Assembly (NCBI GenBank): GCA_024500155.1
Contig: CM044871.1
Span: 79,716,402-79,780,401 of the forward strand
Source of the DNA: Chenopodium formosanum
Lineage: Eukaryota > Streptophyta > Magnoliopsida > Caryophyllales > Amaranthaceae
Reading direction: 5' to 3'
DNA length: 64,000 nt
This document shows, in pieces, positions 22,222 through 33,321 of this stretch. Numbering within the stretch: the stretch's first letter is position 1; the number at the start of each line of letters is the position of its first letter. The translations under genes and the position numbers were made by a program. The notes below the pieces were generated by a model. It did no database searches and was not told where the DNA came from. It saw nothing but the letters and a program-made list of their open reading frames with translations.

Positions 22222-25200
22222 TTATGGGTAGTATTTTTTAAGTTGGTCAAGATTGGTCATGTTTGAGAATTCATTGCCATCCATGTCAGTTAATTTTGCT
22301 GCACCACCTGACAGGATTGTTTTGACAATGTAGGGGCCAGACCAATTAGGTCTAAACTTTCCCCTTGGATCTAAAACATTTTTCCTTAGCGCTTTTAATA
22401 CCAAATCTCCTATTTTGATATTTCTTGCCTTGACCTTCTTATTAAAATGTCTAGTCATACGAGTTTGATAGCACTGAGTGTGACGTAGAGCTTCTAGTCG
22501 TTTTTCGTCGAGTAGGATCAATTCTTCATATCGTGCCCTAGTCCATTCAACTTCATCGAGTTTACTCTCTAGCGCAATACGTAGAGATGGTATTTCTAGT
22601 TCGACAGGTTGTACGGCATCCATTCCATATACCAAAGAAAATGGTGTATTTCCTGTTGACGTACGGATTGACGTGCGATAACCCCACAATGCAAAGTGAA
22701 GCTTGTCAGGCCAATGTTTATAATTTTCTGTCATTTTCTCGATGATAGTCTTTAAATTCTTATTAGCTGCCTCGACCGCTCCATTTGCTTGAGGTCTATA
22801 AGGGGACGAATGATGATGTTGGATACCATATTTATGTAGCAATTCTTCACATTCGGCTTGAAAGTGAGTTCCATTGTCACTTATCATTTCATGTGGGACT
22901 CCATATCGACAAATGATATTTCTCTCAATAAAGAGTGTTACATGTTTTGCAGTAAGTTTAGCATATGATTGCGCTTCAACCCACTTCGTAAAGTAATCAA
23001 TTGCTACTAGAATAAATTCGTGGCCTCTTATCCCTGGGGGAGTGATCTTGTCGATTATGTCAATTCCCCATGTAGAGAATGGCCATAGTGATGTGTAGGT
23101 GTAGAGCAAAGATGGAGGAACGTGTTGTAAATTGGCGTAAATTTGACACTTAGGACATCTTTTCACGTATTGATGGCAGTCCCTATTCATGGTAGTCCAA
23201 TAATACCCTTCTCGCATTATTTTCTGGACTAACATTTTGCCATTTACATGAGTTCCACAGATTCCTTCGTGGACCATTCTCATTATTCTTCGTGCATCCA
23301 CCTTTCCTACGCATAGGAGAGCTCGACCTTTAGGTACCCTTTTATGTAGCTCGTTGTCTATGAGCACATATTGAGAAGCCAAAAGTCTCAAGGCTCGTTT
23401 TGCTCTTTTGTCAGCATGAGGAGGGTATTCTCCATTAGTGACATAGTTGAGAATGTCTGTGTACCATGGTTCTTCTTCTTTTTCTTCATATTCGTCTTGG
23501 ACTGGGTCGTCATCTTCTATAGCCTGTATATGTGCTGGTTTTTGCCATTTCTCGATAGTTAGAGGCATTTGCTCGATATCCGTGGGAATCCTAACCATTG
23601 AGGCTAGTCTTGCCAAGGCATCAGCAAATTGGTTTTCTTCTCTAGGTAGATATGTGTATTCTACCTTCTCTAACTGGTCGGTAAGAGTTTCCAGATAAGT
23701 TTGGTAAGGGGCTAGGCTTTCGCTCCTTACTTTCCACCTTTTAGATATTTGATTGATAATTAGAGAAGAGTCTCCGAATATCCTTAACTTCTTTACTCCC
23801 AATGCCAGGGCTGTTTCAAGGCCTACCACACATGCTTCATATTCAGCAGCATTGTTGGTAACGTCGAAATCAAGCTTTATTGAGATTGGGACGTGTTCTT
23901 CTTTAGGTGATACTAGTAGCACTCCGACACCACATCCCTTTTGGTTTGAGGCTCCGTCGAAATACAAGGTCCAAGTATCATCTTCGTTGACCATCAAATC
24001 TTCATCTGGGAATTCATTGTCCTGTATTGGTGTCAAGTCTTCTATTGGAAAGTCTGCCAGAAAGTCTGACACCACCGATCCTTTAATAGCTTTTTGTGGC
24101 ATAAACCGCACATCAAATTGGGCTAAGTTGACTATCCATCTTGAAATACGTCCATTGAGTGTTGATTTCTCGAACAAGTATTTGAGTGGATCCAATCGAG
24201 ATACCACGAAAACGGTATGCACCAACATGTAATGTCTTAACTTAGTTGTGGCCCACACCAAAGCGAGGCACAATTTCTCGAGTGGTGTATAGCGTGTTTC
24301 GTATTCGAGCATCTTCTTACTTAAGTAATAGATTGCATTCTCTTTGTTTTCTACCTCTTGTGCTAGCATGGCTCCCATTGTCTCTTTGGTAACCGTCAGA
24401 TATAACCTAAGAGGTATTCCGGGAAGTGCTGGCGCTAATACGGGAGGATTTGCGAGATAGGCTTTGATCCGGTCAAAGGCTTTTTGACATTCGTCATCCC
24501 ATATTACTGGTACATTCTTCTTGAGCTTTTTGAAGATTGGTTCACATATCGTTGTTAGTTTGGATATGAACCTACTTATGTATTGTAACCGGCCAATGAA
24601 TCCTCGAATCTGTTTCTCGGTCTTGGGCGGTGGCATCGACATGATTGCTTTAATCTTGGTTGGATCTATCTCTATTCATCTAGAGCTTATGACGTATCCC
24701 AAGAGCTTGCCTGAGGTGACTCCAAAAGCACATTTTGATGGATTCAACCTCATATTGTATTTTCTTAGCCTTTCGAAAAATTTCCTTAAGGCTACTTGAT
24801 GGCTTGGACGGTCCTTTGATTTCACAATCATGTCGTCGACATATACTTCAACTTCTTTGTGCATCATGTCATGGAGTAAGGCAGTTGCTGCACGTTGGTA
24901 AGTAGCACCTGCGTTTTTCAACCCAAATGGCATTACCGTGTAACAGTAAGTGCCCCACGGTGTGATAAAGGTCGTTTTCTCCATGTCTTCTTCCGCCATG
25001 AGAATCTGATTGTACCCTGCGTATCCGTCCATGAATGAGAGAAGCGCGTGATTCGGCGTGTTGTCTACCAGAATATCGATGTGTGGTAAAGGGAAGTCGT
25101 CCTTTGGACTTGCCTTATTTAGATCTCGATAGTCGACACACATCCTTACCCTTCTGTCTTTCTTTGAAACTGGGACGACGTTGGCGACCCATTCGGGGTA

Positions 25201-25881
25201 TTTGGATATCTTGATGAAACCTGCAGTTATTTGTTTTTGAACTTCTTCTTTTATTTTAAGTGCTACGTCGGGTTTCATTCGACGCAACTTTTGTTTTACA
25301 GGTTTCATTCCTGGAATTAATGGTATAGTGTGTCGAGCTATTTCTCTGTTAATGCCTGGCATATCTTCATATGACCAAGCAAATACATCGATAAATTCTT
25401 TAAGCAAGTTAATTAAATCGGTTCTTTCTTGTTTATTCAATGTTAGTCCGATTTTAACTTCTCTTTTATGAGTTGAATCATTTGAGATGTCAACTATTTC
25501 AGTCTCTTCAATTACTGGTGTTTTCTTTTCAAGTGTTTCCATTGCTTTAATAATTTCTTTATCTTTTTCATCGTTAGCTAAGAAATGTTCGTCATCTTGG
25601 GTTAGGGAAGAACACGAGAAGTAAGGAGAATGAGCGATATTATTATACTCTGAGATCATTACATCAAAGAGTGATATGTCCTCAGGGACTGGATCACTAA
25701 CTATCCTAGGAGAAGAAATAGGAAGGGGAGGTATCATAGCTAAAGACTTAGAAGATCTTAAAGGGAAAGACTCTGACTCTGACTCTGACGATTCTTCGAA
25801 CATCGGCCCTTGTCCTGTCGTGATTGATATCTCCCTTCCATTCGGAGTAGTCACCTTGATAGTCTTGCGCCACCCTTGCAA
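22222..25881 (-). pseudogene. Ogre/Tat-type pol: reverse transcriptase, RNase H, second RNase H, integrase
   Basis: One frame with a single in-frame TGA at 24676-24678. From the N-terminus: reverse transcriptase with YVDDM (about 24830); a first RNase H after the stop; a second, archaeal-type RNase H (LYFDGASNQKGCGVG, NNAAEYEAC) near 23650-24000; integrase with an HHCC finger (HEGICGTH...CPKCQ) near 23120-23280 and D, D, E residues (WGIDIID, ISDNGTHF, PYRPQANGAVEAA). The double RNase H marks the Tat lineage. The frame is the same as that of the upstream protease and gag blocks. It would copy and integrate the element if intact. Confidence 0.9.
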
Positions 25882-25977
25882 TAATCCTTCAGCTGGGGTA
25901 ATTAGCTTTGAGGGGTCGAAGTTTTCGCTTTGTAGGACCGTTTGAATGAGTGAGGAGTTATCTTCCTCATAAACTGG

Positions 25978-27096
25978 CTAATTCTTTTCTCGCCTAAACA
26001 GTAATCCCATGATGTTAAAGTCAAAGCATGGGGGTGCTTTCTCCTTATGGAGGGGAGTTGGGATTTCATCAGTGAAGTAGCAATCCAAAAAAATCTCGAA
26101 TCCTGGTTGTCGTATGCCATTTACAACAAATGGTTCGGGAAATTCATGGCATGGATAGTCCTCTCCTTCTTTTATAAACTGACCATTAAGCGTAAGAGGG
26201 TACTGATCCATTGGAATTGCTTTCTTTTGAATGCGAGCGTCCCTACGTGCTTTCAATTTGTCCTGGGCTTGCTTGAGATCTTTCCGAGTTGGTTCGAAAC
26301 CAAGTTCGAAAGTATCTAGTTTAGGGAGGCCAGGTGACTCTATCGATTTTGCTATCCCCTTCTTCTTTCCTAAGGTCATCTCAGGGAAGTGTCCTTGTTT
26401 CTTCAGCATGGTGTTGATAATCATGTTGGAATGGGGGTCGTGGCAAAGAGATGTCCTTTCATCCTCTTGGATTAAGGAGACTTCTTCGTTAAAGCCCCAT
26501 AGGTCTTCATCATCTTCGTCGTGCTCCACGTTGATGATTGGATTTTCTACTGATTTGATCCTCATCGGCGAAGCGTCAATAGTGATGGGGATTCCTCCAA
26601 CTATGGCTTTCACTTGTTGGTGGAGAGTTGAAGGGACGACCTTTAGATCATGGAGCCAAGGGAGTCCTAACAACAGATTGAATGAAGCTTTGATGTCTAC
26701 CACTTGAAAAGTAGTAGCGTGTTCTATTGCTCCTGCCGCCACATTTAGGGTTATTTTGCCAAGAGCTTGGCGACGAGTATTATCGTAAGCTCTTATTCCT
26801 TGTGTGGACGGAGTTAAATCCTCATCTTTTATGCCGAGCATCCTCGCAGTCCTAAGTGGACAAACATTAATAGCCGATCCATTGTCTACAAGAGTCATGG
26901 GAACATTCATTCTTTTGCAGACTACCGTAAGGTTTAACGCTTTGTAATGCTTGTCACCTTCCGGGGGTAAATCTTTGTCAGAGAAGGTAATTAGATTAAT
27001 TGGACTAGGGAGATCACTCGTGAGGAAGTTAGCTAGTCCCTCAGGAGTGGTGTCAGAATCTATCCCGATTTTATCCAAAGCATTCATCACAGCCAA
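25978..27096 (-). pseudogene. Ogre/Tat-type protease region of gag-pol
   Basis: This open block contains an aspartic-protease-like segment (MTLVDNGSAINVCP, and later ASFNLLLGLPWLH), as in Tat-lineage proteases. It ends at an in-frame TAG (25978-25980), where the same frame continues into pol. Upstream it is bounded by TGA at 27127-27129, and a further TAG lies at 27292-27294. Ogre elements splice between protease and reverse transcriptase. Whether the TAG here lies in such an intron cannot be told without RNA. Confidence 0.75.
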
Positions 27097-27411
27097 CCTA
27101 TGTTCTCGAGATGTTGCTAAAAGCTTTCATACATTCATCTCAACTTTTGTCTTCTTGAATTGTTTAACGGTGTCATTGTCTTTGGTGACAAGTATGGGAA
27201 CTTGTTGTACAGTAGGCATAGGTTGTGTTGAAACGGGAGGTTGCATTCTCCCGGATCTTGTGAGGACATCTATTGATGAATCTTCTTCAGCCTAAATGTC
27301 GTCTGTGGTGTATGATACAGAAGGTGAAGGCCCTACTATGTCTTTTAGGTAGACATCTTCTTCATCACTGTCCCATACTCCATTGACAGTTATGTCCTCT
27401 TCTTGTTGAAC

Positions 27412-28470
27412 TTAGACTAATTCCTTTTTATCAATCATTTTCTTCACCAAATCCTTGAACTTGAAGCAGTTTTCTAGGGTGTGCCCTCCTAACTGATGGT
27501 ACTGACAGTAATATCTATCTGTCCTTTTTAATGATTGAAATGGTCTCGGTTCGAGAGGTTTGACCTTACCACTCTCGGAGAGCATTTCAAACATTTGTGC
27601 ATACGGGATCCCAATTGGAGTATAAATTTTATTGCTCTTCTTGGGTCTTTCGGTGACTTTTAAGGGAAAGTATTTTGCTTCATAAGTCGTTTTTACTGGT
27701 GTGAATTCTCTCTTAGGTTCTTCATCATATTTCTTGTGAAGTGCGTTCATAATTTTGAGAGTTTCACGTAATAGTTGCGATGTCTCCCTCATAAACAGTG
27801 TGAGTACTCGTATGTCTACCTCATTTGCTGGTTCTGGAAAGTTATCTTTAACATCGAAAAAGATTTCTTCTTCTTCTTCTTTGACATTGGTTGCTTTGAC
27901 GGGCTTAATGAGAGATGAGGGGTCAACTTCGCTTTGTTCATCGGAAATAGCCAAAGTATGAGCTAGAGGTGCATTGTCAATACTCGACTTCTTACTGGCA
28001 GGGGGCAACGGCAGCTTGTTACTGTCAATTAGGTCTTGGATAGCTTCCTTAAGCTTCCAACAGCTTTCAGTAGAATGGCCCCTACCTTGATGATATTTGC
28101 AATGTGCATTGGGGTTCCAGTTAGACGACCTCTTCTAACTTGGTGGATCTCCAAATGGTCCAATAAGAGTTATAAGACCTTTTGCATTTAATCCATCAAA
28201 CGCGGTGTCATAACTCATGCCAATAGGAGTGAAGTTTCTCCTAAATGGTTTCTTTTGTCCTTAGTTGTTCATGGCGAGGACTTCTCCTAGATTAAAGGTG
28301 CTAACATTATTTGAGTGGGCGGTTTTGAAAGAAGAAGGATTGTCGCTCTTCTTTCCTTTCCAGCCACTGTTGGAGTTATTGTTGGCAGCTTTAGATTTAG
28401 CCAAGTCATCTTCAATATTAATCCCAATATCATAAACAGCCTTAAAGGTATGAAGGTTATTCTGATATTT
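27412..28470 (-). pseudogene. Ogre/Tat-type gag, C-terminal part
   Basis: Same frame as protease and pol. It carries two His/Cys-containing segments (HCKYHQGRGHSTESC at about 28060-28110, and YYCQYHQLGGHTLENC at about 27460-27510), which Tat-type gag proteins have in place of a classic zinc knuckle. In-frame stops lie at 27412-27414 (TAA), 28135-28137 (TAG) and 28261-28263 (TAA). The LINE inserted at 28471 separates it from the N-terminal part. Confidence 0.75.
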
Positions 28471-29406
28471 AAGCCTATTACAATCGGATTGCATCAAGGG
28501 TCTGCATTAAGCCCTTTTCTTTTTGCAACGGTTCTAGACGAATTAACTAGACCAATTCAAGATGAGGTTCCATGGTGTATGCTGTTCGCAGATGATATCG
28601 TTTTGGTGGATGAGACTAAGGATGGGGTTAATGTCAAGTTGGAGCAATGGAGGCAAAGGTTGGAATCTAGAGGGTTTAAGCTAAGTCGGAGTAAGACTGA
28701 ATATTTGGTATGTCGTTTTGGCACTCAGAGGGGGACAAGCAATGAAGTGGTGAGTTTGGATGGAAAGGATTTGACCATGAGTGAATGTTTTAAGTACCTA
28801 GGGTCGATCATCCAGAAGAATGGTGACATTGATCAAGACGTGACCCACAGGATTAAGTCAGGGTGGCTTAAATGGAGAGCGGCCACGGGAGTGCTATGCG
28901 ACCGCAGCATTCCCTTAAAGTTGAAGGGAAAATTCTACAGGACTGCCATAAGACCAGTGTTGCTCTATGGTACAGAATGTTGGGCTTCTAAGAAAGAGCA
29001 TATTAAAAAGATGGAGGTTACGGAAATGCGCATGTTAAGGTGGATGTGTGGAAACACTTTAAGAGATAGAATCAGAAATGAGGTTATTCGCAAGAAAGTA
29101 GGTGTGGCGGGCATTGTAGATAAATTAAGGGAAAATCGTCTGCGTTGGTTTGGACATGTAAGACGGAGACCCGAGGGTGCACCGGTGCGAAGAGTGGAAG
29201 AGTGGGACCATGGAGGGATTAAACGAGGAAGAGGGAGACCAAAGATGACTTGGTTGGAAGGAGTGAGGAAGGATATGAAGTGCATGGATTTACGTGAGGA
29301 TGAAGTTTTGGATCGTAAGGGATGGAGGAGAAAGATTTATGTTGATGACTACACGGAATAATCAAATTTGGTTCATGTTAGCCGACCCCACTTTTGGGAT
29401 TAAGGC

Positions 29407-29442
<36 letters not shown>

Positions 29443-29445
29443 TTT
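28465..29445 (+). mobile_element. 5'-truncated RTE-type LINE with 6-bp target-site duplication
   Basis: The insert (28471-29439, 969 bp) lies in gag opposite to its reading direction. It is flanked by atattt at 28465-28470 and 29440-29445. Joining the flanks restores the gag frame (LQEKY then QNN). It ends in a (GATT/TTGA)n tail at about 29408-29439, typical of RTE-clade 3' ends. It starts inside the reverse transcriptase, so it is a dead-on-arrival copy. Confidence 0.92.
28471..29361 (+). CDS. RTE-type LINE reverse transcriptase, C-terminal fragment
   Basis: The frame is open for 296 codons from the truncation point to its natural stop. It contains ITIGLHQGSALSPFLF, the catalytic FADDIVLVDET, a thumb-like stretch, the later KYLGSII and LLYGTECWA, and the conserved RRWFGHV-type tail (LRWFGHVRRRPEGAPVR). 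No stop or frameshift is seen, so the insertion is recent relative to the gag it interrupts. It lacks the endonuclease and the N-terminal half of the transcriptase and cannot be active. Confidence 0.9.
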   Translation, partial: KPITIGLHQGSALSPFLFATVLDELTRPIQDEVPWCMLFADDIVLVDETKDGVNVKLEQWRQRLESRGFKLSRSKTEYLVCRFGTQRGTSNEVVSLDGKDLTMSECFKYLGSIIQKNGDIDQDVTHRIKSGWLKWRAATGVLCDRSIPLKLKGKFYRTAIRPVLLYGTECWASKKEHIKKMEVTEMRMLRWMCGNTLRDRIRNEVIRKKVGVAGIVDKLRENRLRWFGHVRRRPEGAPVRRVEEWDHGGIKRGRGRPKMTWLEGVRKDMKCMDLREDEVLDRKGWRRKIYVDDYTE

Positions 29446-30051
29446 TTCTTGAAGGTTTTTAATGAACAGTCTCACGGACTCTTTCTCACTTGGTACCTCA
29501 ATCATTTTAGCTGAGGTTTCTCTCCACTTGTTAAAGAAAGATGTGAAGCCTTCATTCTCCTTTTGCTTGAGAATTTCAAGTTCTCTATGGTCAGTTTCGA
29601 CTTGAATGTTGCACTTGTACCTATCAACGAAAGTGTTTGCTATGGATTCCCAGGTAGAGGTCTTTTCTTTTTCAAGAGAAAAGAACCATTGTTGGCAAAC
29701 GGTCTCGAGAGATAGCGAGAACAGAGAAGGGAAGACTTTCTTATCGATACCCTTGATACTCATTATTGTTTCAAATTCCCTTAGATGGAAGTAGGGATTG
29801 TCGATTGCCCTAAATTTTGGGATGTCGTTGGCACTGAACTTCTGCGGAAGAAGATCTTTATCCACCGAGACCCCTTGGGATGTGAGTTCTTGAAACTTGT
29901 AGTCGCTGGACAACTTGCTTAGGCTTTCTTGCATGAGGTCCATTTGTTGTTGCTTCACGGGATCCTCGATCTTAAGTGCGAGAAGCTTCAGTGTCTCAGT
30001 TACAGTAGCTAGTTGATTCTTGAGATCGTTGACTTCTTCTTGAGTTGCCAT
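29446..30051 (-). pseudogene. Ogre/Tat-type gag, N-terminal part
   Basis: It starts with ATG at 30049-30051. A coiled-coil-prone N-terminus (MATQEEVNDLKNQLATVTE) is followed by a retrotransposon gag core (FSANDIPKFRAIDNPYFHLR, TWESIANTFVDRY, EGFTSFFNKWR). It is cut by the LINE after FIKNLQEKY, and the reading frame continues at 28470 in the C-terminal part. Gag would form the particle. Confidence 0.85.
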
Positions 30052-30577
30052 TATGACTCTTGCTTTCCTCTTGCGGGCTATAGGTTTGTCGAAAATTTGG
30101 ACTTGTACGAAGAGGTTATCTTTGATTAATCGTCCTTCCTTTCTTGACCACGCGCTGTAAATTAAGCCAATTTGCGTTTTAATTACTTGACTCGAATCAA
30201 TTTGACTTTATGGTTTTTATTTTAAAAAAGGTATGCAAAAAGTATGCATATTTTTAGGGAGCAATAATGTACATGTGTTTAGGGAACTTAAGTATTATTA
30301 TTGGAGGATTAATATCCGACTTACCCCCCTAAAAAAAATGACGAAAAATAACGCGCGCACACAAGACTCTCTTAATCATGGTCAAAACATGTGTATTGGT
30401 GTGTGTATTGAGTGTAAGTGACATGTTTGAATTCTTATGTAAGATCATGGGACTTAGTGCCTAAACTCGAACATTGATTTAATTAAGCATAGTTAATCGA
30501 GTTACACAGAAAACTGACTAAATAGACATTAGATGATGACTCGACAAATAATCCGAACTGTCGGCCAAGCGACAGAA

Positions 30578-30679
30578 CTGGCGTCACAATATGGTGATTG
30601 GCGCCAGACTTTTTAGTAAATGTCTGGCGCTACACACCATACAGTGGCGCTACAGCTCAGATTTTGGCACCAATATTGG
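30578..30679. repeat. GGCGCC palindrome cluster E
   Basis: Cores include attggcgccag, tctggcgcta, gtggcgcta and the decayed ttggcacca. It is the most diverged of the clusters. Confidence 0.75.
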
Positions 30680-31313
30680 AGCCTCGGTCTGGGACTGTTT
30701 TCGGTATTATTAGTCAATTGGGGTATGCCTAAAGTCGTATTAGGTCAATTCCGATTAAAAGAAGAAAAAAACTTTATCGACTCAAATTAATTAATTAATT
30801 AATTAGGCAAAGCTCTTTAAGTCATTAAGTATAATCTCAACACAAATCAACAAACGGTTAAGAGGAGCATGGAATATATATGCACAACAAATAATGCACA
30901 ATTAGTCAAGTAGGCACAATATGATGCAATGAGTTCGCAACCTAACCATGGCTCTAGTTCTCTAAAGTTCGGGATATGGTTTAGTCAAATAGGGTCCATG
31001 GTTAATTGTCCAGATGCACCGCGTAAAAGCCTAACCGTGAAGGGTTAACGCGTGTGGATAGAACACCGCGAGTTTTTAGAAAAAAGTCACTTCCATGGTT
31101 TGGTGAATTCAACCTCTTAGATGTACCCTTTGTTGCCAGGAGCGTTCAATCGGGTAGATAGATCATGAATTCCCAGAGGGTTATGTCCATATGTAGAACA
31201 CATATGCGTTTCAGAAAGTGAGAAAAAATTCAATCAGGAAGTAGGATCAAGCAAACAATACGAAAAACAGGTCGAAATTAGAACGCATATTTCTGGCTCG
31301 GTATTGGGGGAAA

Positions 31314-31428
31314 TTGGCGCCAGCAAACAGAGAATGGCGCCAACTTTTAACTGTAGCGCCTGGCGCCAATATTGGCGTCTGGCGCTACGGCTAAAAGTAT
31401 GGCGCCAAGCTCTGGCCCCTGACGCTAC
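31314..31428. repeat. GGCGCC palindrome cluster F
   Basis: Cores include attggcgccag, atggcgcca, the doublet agcgcctggcgcca, the near-mirror attggcgtctggcgcta, atggcgcca and a final tgacgcta. It sits about 280 bp from the primer-binding site. Confidence 0.85.
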
Positions 31429-31707
31429 TTCCCACATGCCTCAGCAGCTTTCTGTGATCAATAAAATCATCCAATTTCGCGAGGTGTTATTTCAGTCCTA
31501 GTTGTGAAAGATATTTCTCAAATTTCCTACGTGTAAAATCCTATGTTTTTGACTCATTACGGATGGTCTTTCCAATGAGAACCTTTTTATGCATATGACA
31601 ATAATGTTAATCAAAATTACGCACATGAAATACTTAGAACTTTTCGAGTCTCATCCACTCATTCTAAATCATTGCCGAAACAAATTCCGGAATTAAAATA
31701 GAAATCC

Positions 31708-31725
31708 TCCCCAGCGGAGTCGCCA
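31708..31725 (-). other. Primer-binding site, tRNA-Arg type (Ogre-like element)
   Basis: Minus strand TGGCGACTCCGCTGGGGA is complementary to the 3' end of a plant tRNA-Arg with CCA, five bases inside the 5' LTR. This primer is characteristic of Ogre elements. Confidence 0.88.
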
Positions 31726-33134
31726 AAAACTGTAGGGAATAGTTTCAAGCCTTTAAAAATCCCACTAGCTTGAACCCCACTGTGATCATACACTAAAGTA
31801 CGGTGGCGTCCAAAAGGGAAGAAGATAGAGCAAAAGAGTCGCCAACAAGTTTTTAAGGAACTTGTAAACCGTTCACGAGGTGAAGGTTACACCCCTTAAC
31901 GATTCGAGAGATCGTCAACTCCATAAGGTCATGAACCAAATAAGAGTTTGGGGATGATGGTACAAATCCAACCTAAAAGAGATTGAACCTGCCCTAATAA
32001 TAGGCCTCTACTTTATTCTGATCGTATTCATGTGCGCTTTCTGATTAACATGCAATCAATAGGATTAACCCTAAACCTGTTTAATCTATGTAGGTTGAAT
32101 TTAATGCACAAATAAACTATTATTGGCGATCACTTGAATTATAATCACAATTAACCCTAACAAGATTATTAATTATCTTATTAAGCGTGATTACAAGTAC
32201 CAAATTCCCTTTAACATGCAATAAAAGGTGATCAAGCAATAAATATAAAATATAATACATATCAAGCAACATAATAATGAATATCATCATCATAAAAATA
32301 AATTATAATTGAAATAATCATGATAATAATCATAAAAGAAAATAATCATCATATTAATAATAATTGAAATAATTATCATAAATAAAATAATCATCAAAAT
32401 AATAATATTCATAATCATTATAACAATTATAATTATAATCATATTTATGTTAATATTAAAGCATAATAATAATAGCAAGATCCTAGGCATGATACTAACA
32501 AGATTAATAACAAACCCTAGCATGTCACTAAGCAATAAAAATCAAAGCTTTAGCCCTAACATGATACTAACATGAATTAATATTAGGAAGAGCATAGGAA
32601 GCATCACAAGAATCATATTTAATATATTAAAAATACCCTAGACATGATACTAGGAATTAAAATAACACTTTAAGCATGATTTCTACATCATAATAATTAA
32701 AACCATAAAATTAATTACTTGGATGCCTCGTACCTCTTTCTAATAGCAAAATACACACGTTAGTAACTTCAAGGAAAATAATAATCAAACAATTAAATTA
32801 AATAATTTAAATAGAGATTTGGGACCAAACCCTCAGAAATTGAAACCTTTCACGTTTAGGGCGAAGGCAACTTCGAATATGGCTAGGTGTATCAAGATCT
32901 AATGAATGCGGAATTTTGTATTTGAGAAAAGGCTAGTTTAAAAAGAGAGAGAGAGAGAGAGAATAATCAAGAAAATATTGATGAGAGTTGGTGATTGAAA
33001 GAGATGAATGAAAAGGATGAATGAAAAAAGATGAATGCTAATTGACAATAATTTTTGAATGAAGAGAGTTGATTAAAACTTAAGAATAAAGAGAATTGGT
33101 GAATCTTGGTGAATGAAAACGGAGTTTTTGATAC

Positions 33135-33145
33135 GATATTTATAG
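33135..33145 (-). promoter_or_regulatory. LTR TATA box of the Ogre-like element
   Basis: Minus strand CTATAAATATC, in the 5' LTR, oriented toward gag. Cluster G ends about 60 bp upstream of it. The same pair is present in the left LTR at 2786-2796. Confidence 0.6.
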
Positions 33146-33203
33146 AGAAAATCATCCAAAAAAGATAATTTAACAAAACAGAGTCTGAAGATTACAGAAA
33201 CAC

Positions 33204-33321
33204 ATTGGCGCCAGCCCTGGCTAATTGACGCCAGCACCAGTGGCTAGCGCCAGGCGCCAATGGCTAGCGCCTGGCGCCAATCCTGGTTCCAGGCGCCAAG
33301 GCCTGGGGTTAGACGCCAAAG
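33204..33321. repeat. GGCGCC palindrome cluster G (right LTR)
   Basis: This is the LTR partner of cluster A with the same doublets. Single-base differences (attgacgccag for attggcgccag, and tagacgccaa for tggacgccaa) show ongoing decay at the CG positions. Confidence 0.85.

Larger units (their letters stand above)
30052..31707 (-). other. Leader of the Ogre-like element
   Basis: This lies between the primer-binding site and gag. It holds GGCGCC clusters E (30578-30679) and F (31314-31428). Ogre elements often carry an extra ORF1 in this region; I see no convincing one here. Confidence 0.7.

Noticed and set aside
26951..27295. Plus-strand frames over protease and pol (also 23753-24232 and 26231-26707)
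   Set aside because: They oppose clear gag-pol coding on the minus strand and have no family match.
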